Assembly (NCBI GenBank): GCA_964430565.1
Contig: CAYSFD010000015.1
Span: forward strand, 62,001-126,000
Direction of reading: 5' to 3'
DNA from: VBDM01 sp964430565
GTDB lineage: Bacteria; Pseudomonadota; Gammaproteobacteria; Burkholderiales; SG8-39
Length of the DNA: 64,000 bases
The notes under the pieces: model-generated
Database searches by the model: none
What the model saw: only the letters and a program-made list of their open reading frames with translations
What the model was told of the DNA's origin: nothing
Program-made: the position numbers and the translations under genes
Part shown: one piece after another, positions 41,755 through 51,141 of the stretch
How the letters are laid out: each line of letters opens with the position of its first letter
How positions within the stretch are numbered: the first letter of the stretch is position 1

Positions 41755-41810
41755 AAAAAAGGGGACGTTACCCATTTCACTTCCAGGAAAAGGGTAACGT
41801 CCCCTTTTTC
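41755..41810. terminator. Bidirectional hairpin terminator / REP-like repeat
   Basis: AAAAAGGGGACGTTACCC (41756-41773) and its perfect complement (41792-41809) flank an 18-base loop. The T-run on each strand gives a strong terminator in both directions. It lies between the convergent agmatine deiminase and DMT genes. GGGGACGTTACCC hairpins are also a known dispersed repeat type. Confidence 0.88.
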
Positions 41811-41813
41811 TTT

Positions 41814-42257
41814 TTATCGGCGCGCCAGCAGGAACACGCCGGCAACGACCAGCACGGCGCCCGCGATGCGCCAGCCGTCGAGCGGCCGCATCGGAAAGCC
41901 GAGCACGCCATAGTGATCGATCGCGAGTGCCGCGATCATCTGCCCGGCGACCAGCAGCGCGAGGAAAGTCGCACCGCCGATCAGCGGCCCGAAGACCGTC
42001 GAGGCGATGATGAACATAGCGCCGAGCAAGCCCGCACCCCAGGCCCACCATGGCGCGCCGGTCGCCTGCGCGAGCATCGGCAGTGACCCGCGGCCGAGCA
42101 GCACGATCACGAACAGCACCAGCGACCCGACTACGAAATTGAGCAGCGCTGCCGCAAGCGGCGAGCCCACGTGTCGGCTCATCGTTGCGTTGAGTCCGAT
42201 CTGTACGGCGAGTGAAGCGCCGACCAGCGCGGTCACGGTCATCGCGGCGTATTGCAT
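41814..42257 (-). CDS. Small DMT-superfamily transporter (YdcZ/DUF606-like)
   Basis: The 147-residue protein has five predicted membrane helices. The first pair reads TVTALVGASLAVQIGLNATM and SPLAAALLNFVVGSLVLFVI, matching the DUF606/YdcZ family. The C-terminus reads WRIAGAVLVVAGVFLLARR. These half-size transporters may work as dimers and have no established substrate. The gene is 3 bp downstream of the TonB receptor gene on the same strand, so they are probably co-transcribed. Confidence 0.85.
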   Translation of the reverse strand: MQYAAMTVTALVGASLAVQIGLNATMSRHVGSPLAAALLNFVVGSLVLFVIVLLGRGSLPMLAQATGAPWWAWGAGLLGAMFIIASTVFGPLIGGATFLALLVAGQMIAALAIDHYGVLGFPMRPLDGWRIAGAVLVVAGVFLLARR

Positions 42258-42260
42258 GGA

Positions 42261-44315
42261 TCAGTCCTCGTGCCAGCCCAGCTCCAGGAAGTATGCGCGA
42301 CCGCGCCCCGGGAAATAGCGGTGATTGCCAAAGGCGAAATCGGCGCGATCGGCGTAGTCCGCGTCGAACAGGTTGCTGATGCGCAGCGCCAGCGACCAGT
42401 TGCCGTGCGGCTGCAGCGACATGCGAAGATTTGCGAGATCATGCCCGTCATAACGCGCCGTGTTCGCGGCATTGGTCCAATACCCGCCAATGCGCAACCA
42501 TTCGAGTTCGGCGGTGACCGGACCCGCGTCGTGGCTGAGCCGCAGCGCATGCAGGTTCCGTGGCGCCGTATCGATGTCGTCACCCGCGGTGATCTGTTCA
42601 CCCTGTTCGACCGCGGCAGTAAAGCGGTACTCATGCCGCGCAATCGTACCTGCGGCCGCAATCGACCAGGTCTCGCCAGGCGACCAATCGGCTTGATATT
42701 CAATGCCGCGATGACGCGTGCGGCCGCCGCTGATATTGAACCCCGCGGAGTCGCGCAGGATCACGTCGCTTTTTTCCATCTGAAACGCAGCGAAGTCCAC
42801 TGCAACCGCGCTGCCCCGCCAGCGCAGGCCGAGTTCCGCGGCATCGGCATGCTCTGAATCGAGATCGGCAACGGCCTGCTGCCGTTGCAGGCGATAGAGT
42901 TCGGTCACTTCCGGCGCGCGGAATCCCCGGGCCAGCGAGAGATAAGCGGCCGTGCGGTCGGTGGGCCGCCAGACCAGTCCGAGTCGCGGCGCGAAGTTGG
43001 TGAAGCGGTCGTCCCGATCCGCGGGCCGCGAGTAAAGGCAACCGCCGGGGCAGGGGATCCCGTTCTCATCGGTATTGCCGTCGATCATGCGGTTGTCGTA
43101 GTCGTAGCGAACCTGCTCGATGCGGGCGCCGGCCTCGAGCGACCAGCGCGGCGCCAGTGGCCTGCGCCACTGCACATAGGCCGCGAGCAGCCCCGAATCG
43201 ACTTGGTAGTCGTAGTGGCGGCCGGCCGGGCGGATTGCATTGGCGGCGGGCGAGCCGCCGGTGGTCGGGCCATCCTGATACTGAAACAGGGAACTCACCC
43301 CGAGTTCTGCGTCGAGGCCGAGCATCAACTCGCCGCCGGCGACCTGCTGACGGATGATCGACAGCATCAGGCCGGCGCTGTCCTGGCCATTGTCCTCGAC
43401 CGGCTGGCCCAGCAGGAAGTGCTGCAGGAAGTCCATGCGCGAGCTGCGCAGGTAGCCGCGCCATTCGAAGCCGGTCGCACTCCGGTATTGCGACGTGAAC
43501 CGCAGGCTCCGGGCATCACGGTAGGCCTCCGGATTCGGATTCGAGCGAGCCAGGGCAGGATCGCGGTAGTTGTTCTCGCCGAGGATGAATCCGGCCGTTT
43601 CCTGTTCCAGATTGGTCGCAGCGAGGCGCAGCGTTAAATCGCCGCCACCCGCTGCGCGGGTCCAGACCGCGTTCAGCTTCTGTTCGCCGAAACCGGATGC
43701 GTCGCGCCAGCCACCGTCGTCCGTGGCATGCAACACCAGCCCGAGTCCGTGGTGTTCCGAGTCGGCCGCAGCCGCGAGTCGAATGCGGCGGTAGTCGTCA
43801 CTGCCTGCCTCGAGCGCGAGTCCCAGTGCCGGCAATTCATCCGGTCGCGGCGGGATCACATTGATAATGCCGTGCACGGCGCTCGAACCATAGAGGGCAC
43901 TGCCCGGTCCGCGCAGGATCTCGACGGCCGCCGCCTGCTCGATGTTGACCTCGAACAGCTCGTTGACGTTACAGGAGCCGACCGGACGGATCGGGATGCC
44001 GTCCTCGAGCACCAGCACCGCCCCGCAGGCGCCGGCGCCAGTCAGGACCGGCGAGCGCAGCGCGGTCAGGGACTCCTGCCCGCTGCCGCGCTGGATCATC
44101 GCTCCGGGGGCACGATTCAGCAGTTCGGAGGAATGGGTCGCGCCGGTCAGCTGGACCATCGCCACGCCGATGCGGGTCGCACTGCCCGGAAAGTCCAGCA
44201 CCGCGACCGGCCTGCGCGAGGCGGTAACGATTACTTCGTCAAGTGATCTCCCCGGTGCCGCATGCAGCATCGCGAGCAACGAACAGGCGGCGGCGGCGTT
44301 GGCGGGCTTTCGCAC
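42261..44315 (-). CDS. TonB-dependent outer-membrane receptor
   Basis: The start is set at a GTG ending at 44315, which gives a signal-like start (NAAAACSLLAMLHAAPGRS) and 684 residues. The TonB box region is DEVIVTASRRPVAVL. The plug domain holds VEILRGPGSALYGSSAVHGI. The barrel ends with an aromatic strand (GRGRAYFLELGWHED), where a terminal Phe is more usual. The receptor imports a siderophore, vitamin B12 or another complex, but the ligand cannot be inferred. It is divergent from cstA across 60 bp. Confidence 0.88.
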   Translation of the reverse strand: MRKPANAAAACSLLAMLHAAPGRSLDEVIVTASRRPVAVLDFPGSATRIGVAMVQLTGATHSSELLNRAPGAMIQRGSGQESLTALRSPVLTGAGACGAVLVLEDGIPIRPVGSCNVNELFEVNIEQAAAVEILRGPGSALYGSSAVHGIINVIPPRPDELPALGLALEAGSDDYRRIRLAAAADSEHHGLGLVLHATDDGGWRDASGFGEQKLNAVWTRAAGGGDLTLRLAATNLEQETAGFILGENNYRDPALARSNPNPEAYRDARSLRFTSQYRSATGFEWRGYLRSSRMDFLQHFLLGQPVEDNGQDSAGLMLSIIRQQVAGGELMLGLDAELGVSSLFQYQDGPTTGGSPAANAIRPAGRHYDYQVDSGLLAAYVQWRRPLAPRWSLEAGARIEQVRYDYDNRMIDGNTDENGIPCPGGCLYSRPADRDDRFTNFAPRLGLVWRPTDRTAAYLSLARGFRAPEVTELYRLQRQQAVADLDSEHADAAELGLRWRGSAVAVDFAAFQMEKSDVILRDSAGFNISGGRTRHRGIEYQADWSPGETWSIAAAGTIARHEYRFTAAVEQGEQITAGDDIDTAPRNLHALRLSHDAGPVTAELEWLRIGGYWTNAANTARYDGHDLANLRMSLQPHGNWSLALRISNLFDADYADRADFAFGNHRYFPGRGRAYFLELGWHED

Positions 44316-44375
44316 AGGTGCGATTATCAGCGAGGATGCGCTAGATTGTCGCGGCAACACCGCCAAAGGACCCGT

Positions 44376-46430
44376 ATGCAAAAGCTCATTGGTATCGCGC
44401 TCGCGGTCATTGGAGCCTTTGCGGTATCGGGCATCGCACTCAATCGTGGCGAGCCCATCAACGCCCTGTGGATCCTGACCGCGGCGGTCTGCATCTACAC
44501 GATCGGCTATCGCTTCTATGCGGCGTGGATCACGGCGCAGGTGCTTGCGACGGATGCCACGCGCGCCACGCCCGCGGAGCGGCTCGACAACGGCCGCGAC
44601 TTCGTACCGACCGCTCGCTGGGTCGTTTTCGGTCATCACTTTGCGGCCATCGCCGGACCCGGCCCGCTGATCGGGCCGACGCTGGCAGCGCAGTTCGGCT
44701 ACCTGCCGGGCACGCTCTGGATCCTGATCGGATCCGTGCTCGGCGGATGCGTCCAGGACATGGTGATCCTGTTCCTCTCGACGCGGCGCAATGGCCGCTC
44801 GCTCGGCCAGATGGCGCGCGAGGAACTCGGGCCCATCGGCGGATTCGCGGCGCAGTTCGGGACGCTTGCAATCATGATCATCCTGATCGCCGTCCTGAGC
44901 CTGGTAGTCGTGAATGCGATGAAGCACAGCCCGTGGGCCACCGCCACGGTGTTTGCGACCATTCCGATCGCCATGCTGATCGGGTTCTATATGCGCGGCA
45001 TCCGGCCGGGCCGCGTGCTGGAAGGTTCGGCGATCGGTATCGCACTGCTGCTGCTTGCCGTCGTTGGTGGCGGCTGGATCGACCATCACCCGGTGCTTCG
45101 CACCTGGTTCGATCATGATGGGCCGGCACTCGCCTGGTTCGTGATGGGTTATGGGTTCATCGCGGCGATCCTGCCGGTCTGGATGCTGCTCGCGCCGCGG
45201 GACTACCTTTCCACGTTCCTGAAGCTCGGCACGGTCGTGCTGCTCGCGATCGCGATCCTGGTAATGCAGCCGGATCTCAAGATGCCGGCGCTCACGCGCT
45301 TCATCGATGGAAGCGGGCCGATATTCTCCGGCAAGCTGTTTCCATTCGTGTTCATCACGATCGCCTGCGGCGCGATCTCCGGTTTTCATTCCCTGATTGC
45401 GAGCGGCACGACACCGAAGCTGATCCGCACGGAGGCGGATGTACGGCTGGTCGGTTATGGCTCGATGATGCTCGAGTCATTCGTCGCGATCATGGCGATG
45501 ATTGCTGCGACGCTGCTCGACCCAGGCGTTTATTTCGCGATCAACAGCTCGCTCGCGGCCCTCGGGGGTACGCCGGATGCAGCGGTTGCCACGCTCACGT
45601 CCTGGGGATTCCCGGTCACGACCGGGCAAATGCAGGCGCTCGCGAACGAAGTGGGCGAGGCGACGCTGTTCGCGCGAACCGGCGGCGCGCCTTCGCTGGC
45701 GGTCGGCATGGCAAGCATTTTTTCCAGCGTATTCGGCGCAGGGCTGCTCGCGATCTGGTACCACTTCGCGATCATGTTCGAAGCGGTCTTCATCCTGACC
45801 ACGCTTGATGCCGGCACTCGGGTCGGGCGCTTCATGGTGCAGGATGCGCTCGGGCAGCTGTGGGAACCACTCGGCCGCACGTCATGGTATCCCTCGGTCA
45901 TCCTGGCAAGTGCCATGGTCGTGACTGGCTGGGGCTATTTCCTGTATGTCGGCGTCATCGACCCTTACGGCGGCATCAATATCCTCTGGCCGCTGTTCGG
46001 CATCGCAAACCAGATGCTGGCCGGCATTGCGCTCGCGATCGCAACTGCGATTTTTCTCAAGACCGGGCGTGCACGATTCGGCTGGATCACCGGATTGCCG
46101 CTCACCTGGCTCGCGGTCGTGACTTCGACTGCGGCCTGGCAGAAATTGTTCAGCCACGACCCGAAAGTGGGCTTTCTCACCGGCGCGGCGGACCTTGCGG
46201 AGCAACTCGCAGGCGGCGCGCTGGCGCCGGAACAGGCCCTGGTTGCCGGAAAACTCATGGTCAACCTGAGGATCGATGCGGCATTGACCGCCCTGTTCCT
46301 GATCGTGTTGTGGATCGTCATCCTCGACATGCTGCGCATTGGCTGGCGCGTGTATCGCGGCAAACCGCTGCCGTCAGCGGCCGAGGCGCCCTATCAGCGC
46401 ACCCAGTTCGCGGGAGTTGCCAATGCCTGA
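44376..46430 (+). CDS. cstA: CstA-family carbon starvation / pyruvate (peptide) transporter
   Basis: The 684-residue protein starts at the ATG at 44376 with AAAGGA upstream. It has about 16-18 membrane helices. Conserved segments: FVPTARWVVFGHHFAAIAGP, GPTLAAQFGYLPGTLWILIG, CGAISGFHSLIASGTTPKLI and YGGINILWPLFGIANQMLAG. E. coli CstA and BtsT import pyruvate or peptides. A TAGATT -10-like hexamer lies at 44342-44347. It overlaps the next gene, a YbdD-type partner, by 8 bp, the classical arrangement. Confidence 0.94.
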   Translation: MQKLIGIALAVIGAFAVSGIALNRGEPINALWILTAAVCIYTIGYRFYAAWITAQVLATDATRATPAERLDNGRDFVPTARWVVFGHHFAAIAGPGPLIGPTLAAQFGYLPGTLWILIGSVLGGCVQDMVILFLSTRRNGRSLGQMAREELGPIGGFAAQFGTLAIMIILIAVLSLVVVNAMKHSPWATATVFATIPIAMLIGFYMRGIRPGRVLEGSAIGIALLLLAVVGGGWIDHHPVLRTWFDHDGPALAWFVMGYGFIAAILPVWMLLAPRDYLSTFLKLGTVVLLAIAILVMQPDLKMPALTRFIDGSGPIFSGKLFPFVFITIACGAISGFHSLIASGTTPKLIRTEADVRLVGYGSMMLESFVAIMAMIAATLLDPGVYFAINSSLAALGGTPDAAVATLTSWGFPVTTGQMQALANEVGEATLFARTGGAPSLAVGMASIFSSVFGAGLLAIWYHFAIMFEAVFILTTLDAGTRVGRFMVQDALGQLWEPLGRTSWYPSVILASAMVVTGWGYFLYVGVIDPYGGINILWPLFGIANQMLAGIALAIATAIFLKTGRARFGWITGLPLTWLAVVTSTAAWQKLFSHDPKVGFLTGAADLAEQLAGGALAPEQALVAGKLMVNLRIDAALTALFLIVLWIVILDMLRIGWRVYRGKPLPSAAEAPYQRTQFAGVANA

Positions 46431-46641
46431 GCGGAAAACCATGCGGGCCCTGCGCCTCATGTATGCGGTTCCGGTCGCGTGCCTGCGTGACATCGTCGCC
46501 GGCGCGACAGGCTGGTCCGCCTATGAGCAGTACCTCGCGCACCTGCATACACATCATCCGGGCCTCCAGCCGATGTCGCGCGAAGAACTATTCAAGAGTG
46601 ACCTGACGGCGCGCTGGGACGGCGTGCGCAGGTGTTGCTGA
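46423..46641 (+). CDS. ybdD: YbdD/YjiX-family small protein (CstA partner)
   Basis: The start is the ATG at 46423, giving 72 residues. Features are GWSAYEQYLAHLHTHHPGLQ then PMSREELFKSDLTARW, the DUF466/YbdD signature. The gene overlaps cstA by 8 bp. YbdD-type proteins associate with CstA-type transporters and seem to be needed for transport activity. Confidence 0.92.
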   Translation: MPERKTMRALRLMYAVPVACLRDIVAGATGWSAYEQYLAHLHTHHPGLQPMSREELFKSDLTARWDGVRRCC

Positions 46642-46652
46642 ACGACGCTCAC

Positions 46653-48878
46653 ATGGCACGCGCATTCATGTTCATGCTCTGCCTGCTGAGCGCCGCTCCC
46701 GCGCTGGCGCAGCAGGTGGCTGCTGAACAGCCGCCGTTGCGCCCCCGGATTGGACTGGTGCTATCCGGCGGCGGCGCGCGCGGACTCGCACATGTCGGGG
46801 TGCTGAAGGTTCTCGAGCAGCACCGTGTCCCGATCGATGCGATCGCCGGCACCAGCATGGGTGCCGTCATAGGCGGCCTGTACGCCGCGGGCATGACCAC
46901 CGCGGAGATCGAGGCGCTGGTGCGCACCCTCAACTGGAATGCGGCATTTCGCGATCGCCCGCCGCGCGGCGACATGAATTTCCGCCGCAAGCAGGACGAC
47001 CGGGAATTCCTGGTGCGCTTCCCGCTCGGCATCAAGGCCGGGAGCTTTCGTGTGCCGCGCGGATTGATCCAGGGCCAGCGCCTCACGCAGATCCTGCGCC
47101 GCGAGACCATCGCGGCCGCCGGCATCGACGACTTCGACCGCCTGCCGACCCGATTTCGCGCGGTTGCGACCGACCTCGAGACTGGTGAGCGCAGGGTACT
47201 GGCGCGCGGAGACCTGACCGAAGCCTTGCGCGCCAGCATGTCGGCGCCGGGCGTGTTTGCGCCGGTCGATCTCGAAGGGCGCCTGCTGGTCGATGGCGGC
47301 CTGGTCGAGAACCTGCCGGTCGACGTCGCGCAGCAGATGGGAGTCGATGTCGTCATCGCGGTGGATGTCGGCTTCCAGCCGGTCGGACGGCGCGACCTGA
47401 ACTCCGCGCTCGCAGTCTCCAACCAGATGCTGACGATCATGATGCAGCGCGAGACTGTCCGGCAGCGCAGCCTGCTGGAATCCGATGACCTGCTGATCGA
47501 ACCCGCACTCGGCAGCATATTGTCGATGGATTTCACGAAGATCGATCAAACGATTGGCCTTGGAGAATCGGCGGCGGCACTGCATGCCGCGCGCCTCGCC
47601 GCGCTCGGCACCGACGAGGCCGGATGGCAGCGCTACCTGGCAGCACGCGCAGAACGCGAATCAGCGCTGCCGGAAGTTCAGTTCGTGCGCACTGATAAGC
47701 GCTCGGAACGTTACCGCGAACGCATCGAGGCGGAGCTGGCGCCGGTGGTCGGTCAGACGCTCGATCCGGCGGATATGGAACAACGGCTATCGCAGCTCTA
47801 CGGCGACGACAATTTCGAGTCGCTCGACTACAAGCCGGTGCGCGAGGGCGAACTGAAAGGCGTCGAGATCAGTGCGCGCCGCAAGAGCTGGGGCCCGAAC
47901 TACCTTCGTTTCGGGCTCGAGTTGCAGGACGACTTCGAGGGCAGCAACAGCTTTAACGCTGGCATGCGCGTACAGATTACCGAGGTCAATCGCTATGGTG
48001 CGGAGTGGCAAACTGACCTCAGGGTCGGCGCAACACCGCGGCTGGAAACCGAGTTCTATCAGCCGATCGGCTACTCCTCGAACTGGTTCGTAGCGCCGAA
48101 ATTCCTGATCGAGCGGCGCAACTTCGACCTCATCGAGGGCGATGAGCGCCGGGCGACCTACCGGGTGCGCAACAGCGAATTTGGGCTCGACCTGGGCCGC
48201 GAATTCGGCAGCTGGGGGGAACTGCGTGCCGGTGTCTTGTGGGGCGAAGGCAGCCGGAACCTGCTGGTCGGCGATCCGGACGATCCCGGGTTGCCGCCGC
48301 GAACGGAGTTCGATCGCGGCGAACTGATCGCGCGCTTGAGCGTCGATCGCCTCGACGACGTCTACTTCCCGCGTGACGGCGAGTTGTTCACGCTGCAATG
48401 GAATGGTGCGCGCGAGAGTCTCGGCGCCGACGCGGATGCGAACCGGGTTTCGTTGGACTGGACCCTCGCGCGCTCGCTGGGCCGCAACACTCTTGTGCTG
48501 TCCGCAGCCGGCGGTACCCTCGTCTCGGGACCCACGGATTCCGTCCAGGACTTCTATACGCTGGGCGGGCTGTTCAACCTGTCGGGGTTGTCGCCGGAAT
48601 CGCTGAGTGGCCCGCATTTCGGCGTCGCGCGCAGCATTTACTACCGCAGGATCGGCAGCGGACAGGAAGGATTCCTGAATGTGCCGACTTATCTCGGTGT
48701 TTCGCTCGAACTCGGCAATGTCTGGGCGCAGCGCCGCGACATCAGCGTGGGTTCCGCGCGTATCAACGGCGCAGCATTCCTCGGCTTTGACTCATTCCTC
48801 GGGCCGATCTACCTCGCCGCTGGCTTCGATGAGGGCGGTGGGCGCAGTTTCTACCTGCTGCTCGGCCGCATCCGCTAA
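46653..48878 (+). CDS. Patatin-like phospholipase with POTRA and outer-membrane barrel (PlpD-type, type Vd secretion)
   Basis: The start is the ATG at 46653, giving a signal peptide (MFMLCLLSAAPALAQ) and 741 residues. The patatin domain has the oxyanion loop LVLSGGGARGLAHVGV, the nucleophile Ser68 in AGTSMG and Asp214 in LLVDGGLVENLPVD. A short POTRA-like segment at about residues 340-410 is followed by a 16-strand-type barrel ending GGGRSFYLLLGRIR. This layout matches Pseudomonas PlpD, in which the barrel carries the lipase to the outer membrane. It may modify lipids of the cell or of neighbours. Confidence 0.88.
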   Translation: MARAFMFMLCLLSAAPALAQQVAAEQPPLRPRIGLVLSGGGARGLAHVGVLKVLEQHRVPIDAIAGTSMGAVIGGLYAAGMTTAEIEALVRTLNWNAAFRDRPPRGDMNFRRKQDDREFLVRFPLGIKAGSFRVPRGLIQGQRLTQILRRETIAAAGIDDFDRLPTRFRAVATDLETGERRVLARGDLTEALRASMSAPGVFAPVDLEGRLLVDGGLVENLPVDVAQQMGVDVVIAVDVGFQPVGRRDLNSALAVSNQMLTIMMQRETVRQRSLLESDDLLIEPALGSILSMDFTKIDQTIGLGESAAALHAARLAALGTDEAGWQRYLAARAERESALPEVQFVRTDKRSERYRERIEAELAPVVGQTLDPADMEQRLSQLYGDDNFESLDYKPVREGELKGVEISARRKSWGPNYLRFGLELQDDFEGSNSFNAGMRVQITEVNRYGAEWQTDLRVGATPRLETEFYQPIGYSSNWFVAPKFLIERRNFDLIEGDERRATYRVRNSEFGLDLGREFGSWGELRAGVLWGEGSRNLLVGDPDDPGLPPRTEFDRGELIARLSVDRLDDVYFPRDGELFTLQWNGARESLGADADANRVSLDWTLARSLGRNTLVLSAAGGTLVSGPTDSVQDFYTLGGLFNLSGLSPESLSGPHFGVARSIYYRRIGSGQEGFLNVPTYLGVSLELGNVWAQRRDISVGSARINGAAFLGFDSFLGPIYLAAGFDEGGGRSFYLLLGRIR

Positions 48879-48883
48879 GCCAA

Positions 48884-49138
48884 TCAGGATTTCGCGCCCT
48901 GCGAGGTCTTCTCGAACAGGACCGATGGCTCGTCGCCCTGGCGTGAGTAGCGGTGACGTCCTGCCATGTCGGCGAGCACGGCATCGCGCTCGCTTATCGT
49001 CGCGAACCAATGCAGCTTCTGCCAGTCGGCACCGACCAGGCGCGCAAACGGATCGCCCGGCCGCAGGCTGACGCGGATGCCATAAGGTTTCGTCGATTCC
49101 GGCGCCGCGCGGAAATTGTGTTCATGACAAAGCGCCAT
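48884..49138 (-). CDS. Small hypothetical protein
   Basis: The 84-residue protein starts at the ATG ending at 49138 (MALCHEHNFRAAPESTKPYG). It has GIRVSLRPGDPFARLVGADW then LHWFATISERDAVLADMAGR and a short charged tail. No signal or membrane segment is visible. It converges with the patatin gene and lies just downstream of a kinase-like gene on the same strand (45 bp apart). Function unknown. Confidence 0.6.
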   Translation of the reverse strand: MALCHEHNFRAAPESTKPYGIRVSLRPGDPFARLVGADWQKLHWFATISERDAVLADMAGRHRYSRQGDEPSVLFEKTSQGAKS

Positions 49139-49183
49139 GGCACCACGATAGCGAAATTGCCGGAGCACGCCAACTGCTAATCG

Positions 49184-49822
49184 TCAGAAACGGCGATCAC
49201 CGGCACCCTCGCGATCCGCCCAGCCGAGCAGCCGGCGGGTGATGAATGTGTAGAGTGGCTTGCCGGTTGCCATCCACAGGCGCGAGAGCGTCGCCGGGCG
49301 CGCGAGGATACGACGTTCGCGCGCGGTCAGGTGTTCCGGGCAGTAGCTGCGCTTGTGCTTCAGCAGGTGGCGCAGGTCTTCGCGGGCGAGGGTCCGGAAC
49401 AGCCTCCCGCGCCGCGCCGAGACGAGCGCGAGCTGGAAGTCCACGATCGCTGGTACTCCGGTCGGCGTGACCAGCCAGTTCGGTTCCTTCGCGAGGTCGT
49501 TGTGGGCGACGCCGCGCCGGTGCAGTGCCGACACGAGGCGTCGCGCCGCACGATAGTAATCGGCATTGCGCGGCTTCGCGATCTGCATCGGCCTGCCTTC
49601 GATCCATTCGCGCCGCAGCAGGCCGGCATCGGCGGCGATCAGCCGTGGTGTGCCGGCCAGTCCGTCAAGCCGCGCCAGTGCCCGCGCTTCGCGGCGGCAA
49701 AGCCGTCCTGCAAGCCAGCCGAGCCACCAGCGCGCCGCACTCGTGTCGCGCACCACGCATTGCCGCCCGCGCTCATCGTCGCGCCAGACCGAGCCGAACA
49801 GATCGGATTTCAGCAGTTGCAT
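49184..49822 (-). CDS. RIO/LPS-kinase-like protein
   Basis: The 212-residue protein has an abbreviated kinase fold: a conserved RLVSALHRRGVAHNDLAKEP then NWLV, corresponding to the catalytic HxD loop, and PAIVDFQLALVS in place of DFG. The N-terminal glycine loop is poorly defined. The family includes small LPS-core or Kdo kinases and RIO-type kinases. Hydrophobic and basic C-terminal residues suggest membrane proximity. It is followed upstream by a methyltransferase-type membrane protein gene on the same strand. Confidence 0.7.
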   Translation of the reverse strand: MQLLKSDLFGSVWRDDERGRQCVVRDTSAARWWLGWLAGRLCRREARALARLDGLAGTPRLIAADAGLLRREWIEGRPMQIAKPRNADYYRAARRLVSALHRRGVAHNDLAKEPNWLVTPTGVPAIVDFQLALVSARRGRLFRTLAREDLRHLLKHKRSYCPEHLTARERRILARPATLSRLWMATGKPLYTFITRRLLGWADREGAGDRRF

Positions 49823-49831
49823 CGGCCGCGT

Positions 49832-50434
49832 TCAGGGCAGGGAGAACAGCGCCGGCCAGGTGCCGCCGGTGCGCAGGTTGTCGATCAGCAGTACGGACAG
49901 CCAGAGCGCGAGGAACGAGGCCGCATCGAGGAATGCCTTGCAGTAGATCTTCGGTGGCACGGAAACCCGATCCGGTGTCCGGCGCATCGACCATGCCGGC
50001 CAGAATGCCGGTACGGCATCGCGGTATGCGAGCCACGCCTGCCCGTGCAACTTCAGCAATGCCACGTCTTCGCGCCGTCCCGCGATCGCGGCGATGGCGC
50101 CTACGATGAGCGGCAATGTAACCACCAGCACGACCGAACGCGTCGTCAGGCCGATGCCGAGGGCTGCGATCACCGAGCAGACATACAGCGGGTGGCGGCA
50201 GGCCGAGTAGGGTCCATCACGAACCAGCTGCTGGTCCTTCTTTCCCGCGATGAAGAGCGTGGTCCAGAGCCGGCCCAACACCGCCAGTACCACCAGAAGG
50301 AATCCAGCGGATTGCACCAGCAGCGCGGTGCTGCCCTGCAGACTCCGGCCATCGCTCGCCGCGACCAGCGCGAGCACCAGCAGGTAGAGCGCCTGGGTCA
50401 GCATGATCCTGGGGGTGCTGGCGGAAGTCGTCAT
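49832..50434 (-). CDS. Isoprenylcysteine carboxyl methyltransferase-like (PEMT/ICMT) membrane protein
   Basis: The start is the ATG ending at 50434, giving 200 residues. Five membrane helices are predicted. The signature DGPYSACRHPLYVCSVIAAL matches the ICMT/phospholipid methyltransferase family, followed by HGQAWLAYRDAVPAFWP. Bacterial members methylate unknown lipids or small molecules using S-adenosylmethionine. It is divergent from msrA with only 25-40 bp between them. Confidence 0.8.
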   Translation of the reverse strand: MTTSASTPRIMLTQALYLLVLALVAASDGRSLQGSTALLVQSAGFLLVVLAVLGRLWTTLFIAGKKDQQLVRDGPYSACRHPLYVCSVIAALGIGLTTRSVVLVVTLPLIVGAIAAIAGRREDVALLKLHGQAWLAYRDAVPAFWPAWSMRRTPDRVSVPPKIYCKAFLDAASFLALWLSVLLIDNLRTGGTWPALFSLP

Positions 50435-50459
50435 GCGCTCATTGTAAGATAGCGCAAGG

Positions 50460-51113
50460 ATGCGCAAGACCACCATGCCAGCCGCTGCAGACGCACTGCC
50501 CGGACGCCAGGATCCGATGCCGGTGCCGGAACGTCATTTCGTCAATGGCAATCGACTGTCGTCGCCGTTTCCTGCGGGCCTGCAGCTCGCGATGTTCGGC
50601 ATGGGTTGTTTCTGGGGGGCCGAACGGCTGTTCTGGGAATTGCCGGGTGTCTACTCGACTGCCGCGGGCTATGCAGGCGGTAGCACGCCGAATCCGACCT
50701 ACCAGGAAGTCTGCACGGGCATGACCGCGCATACCGAAGTGGTGCGTGTGGTCTTCGATCCGGCGCGCATTGGCTATCCCGAGTTGCTCAAGTATTTCTG
50801 GGAGTCACATGACCCGACCCAGGGCATGCGCCAGGGCGGCGACGTCGGCACCCAGTACCGCTCCGCGATCTACGCGACCGACGAATCCCAGTTACGCGCG
50901 GCCGCGGAATCGAAGGCTGCGTACCAGCATGCGCTCACCAATGCCGGACATCACCAGACGATCTCGACCGAAGTGCTGACGGCGCCGGTCTTCTACTACG
51001 CCGAGGAACATCACCAGCAGTATCTCGCCAGGAATCCCGGCGGCTATTGCGGCCTCGACGGTACCGGTGTCGCCTGTCCCGTCGGTCTCGGTCTCGGTCT
51101 CGGTGTCGCGTGA
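50460..51113 (+). CDS. msrA: Peptide-methionine (S)-S-oxide reductase
   Basis: The 217-residue protein (start at 50460, or 50475 for a shorter N-terminus) contains the catalytic GMGCFWGAERLFWELPG with Cys50, and YAGGSTPNPTYQEVCTGMTA then HTEVV. The resolving cysteines are in GGYCGLDGTGVACP. It repairs oxidised methionine, using thioredoxin. A TAAGAT hexamer at 50445-50450 could be its -10 box. The C-terminus ends in a short Gly/Leu/Val repeat (VGLGLGLGVA) of low complexity. Confidence 0.94.
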   Translation: MRKTTMPAAADALPGRQDPMPVPERHFVNGNRLSSPFPAGLQLAMFGMGCFWGAERLFWELPGVYSTAAGYAGGSTPNPTYQEVCTGMTAHTEVVRVVFDPARIGYPELLKYFWESHDPTQGMRQGGDVGTQYRSAIYATDESQLRAAAESKAAYQHALTNAGHHQTISTEVLTAPVFYYAEEHHQQYLARNPGGYCGLDGTGVACPVGLGLGLGVA

Positions 51114-51141
51114 CACTGTGCGGACCGGCCACGCCTGGCAA

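Noticed and set aside
44316..45389. In-frame extension of the TonB receptor by about 350 residues upstream
   Set aside because: The extension lies opposite cstA, is Arg/His/Asp-rich and has no signal peptide. The receptor homology starts near 44260.
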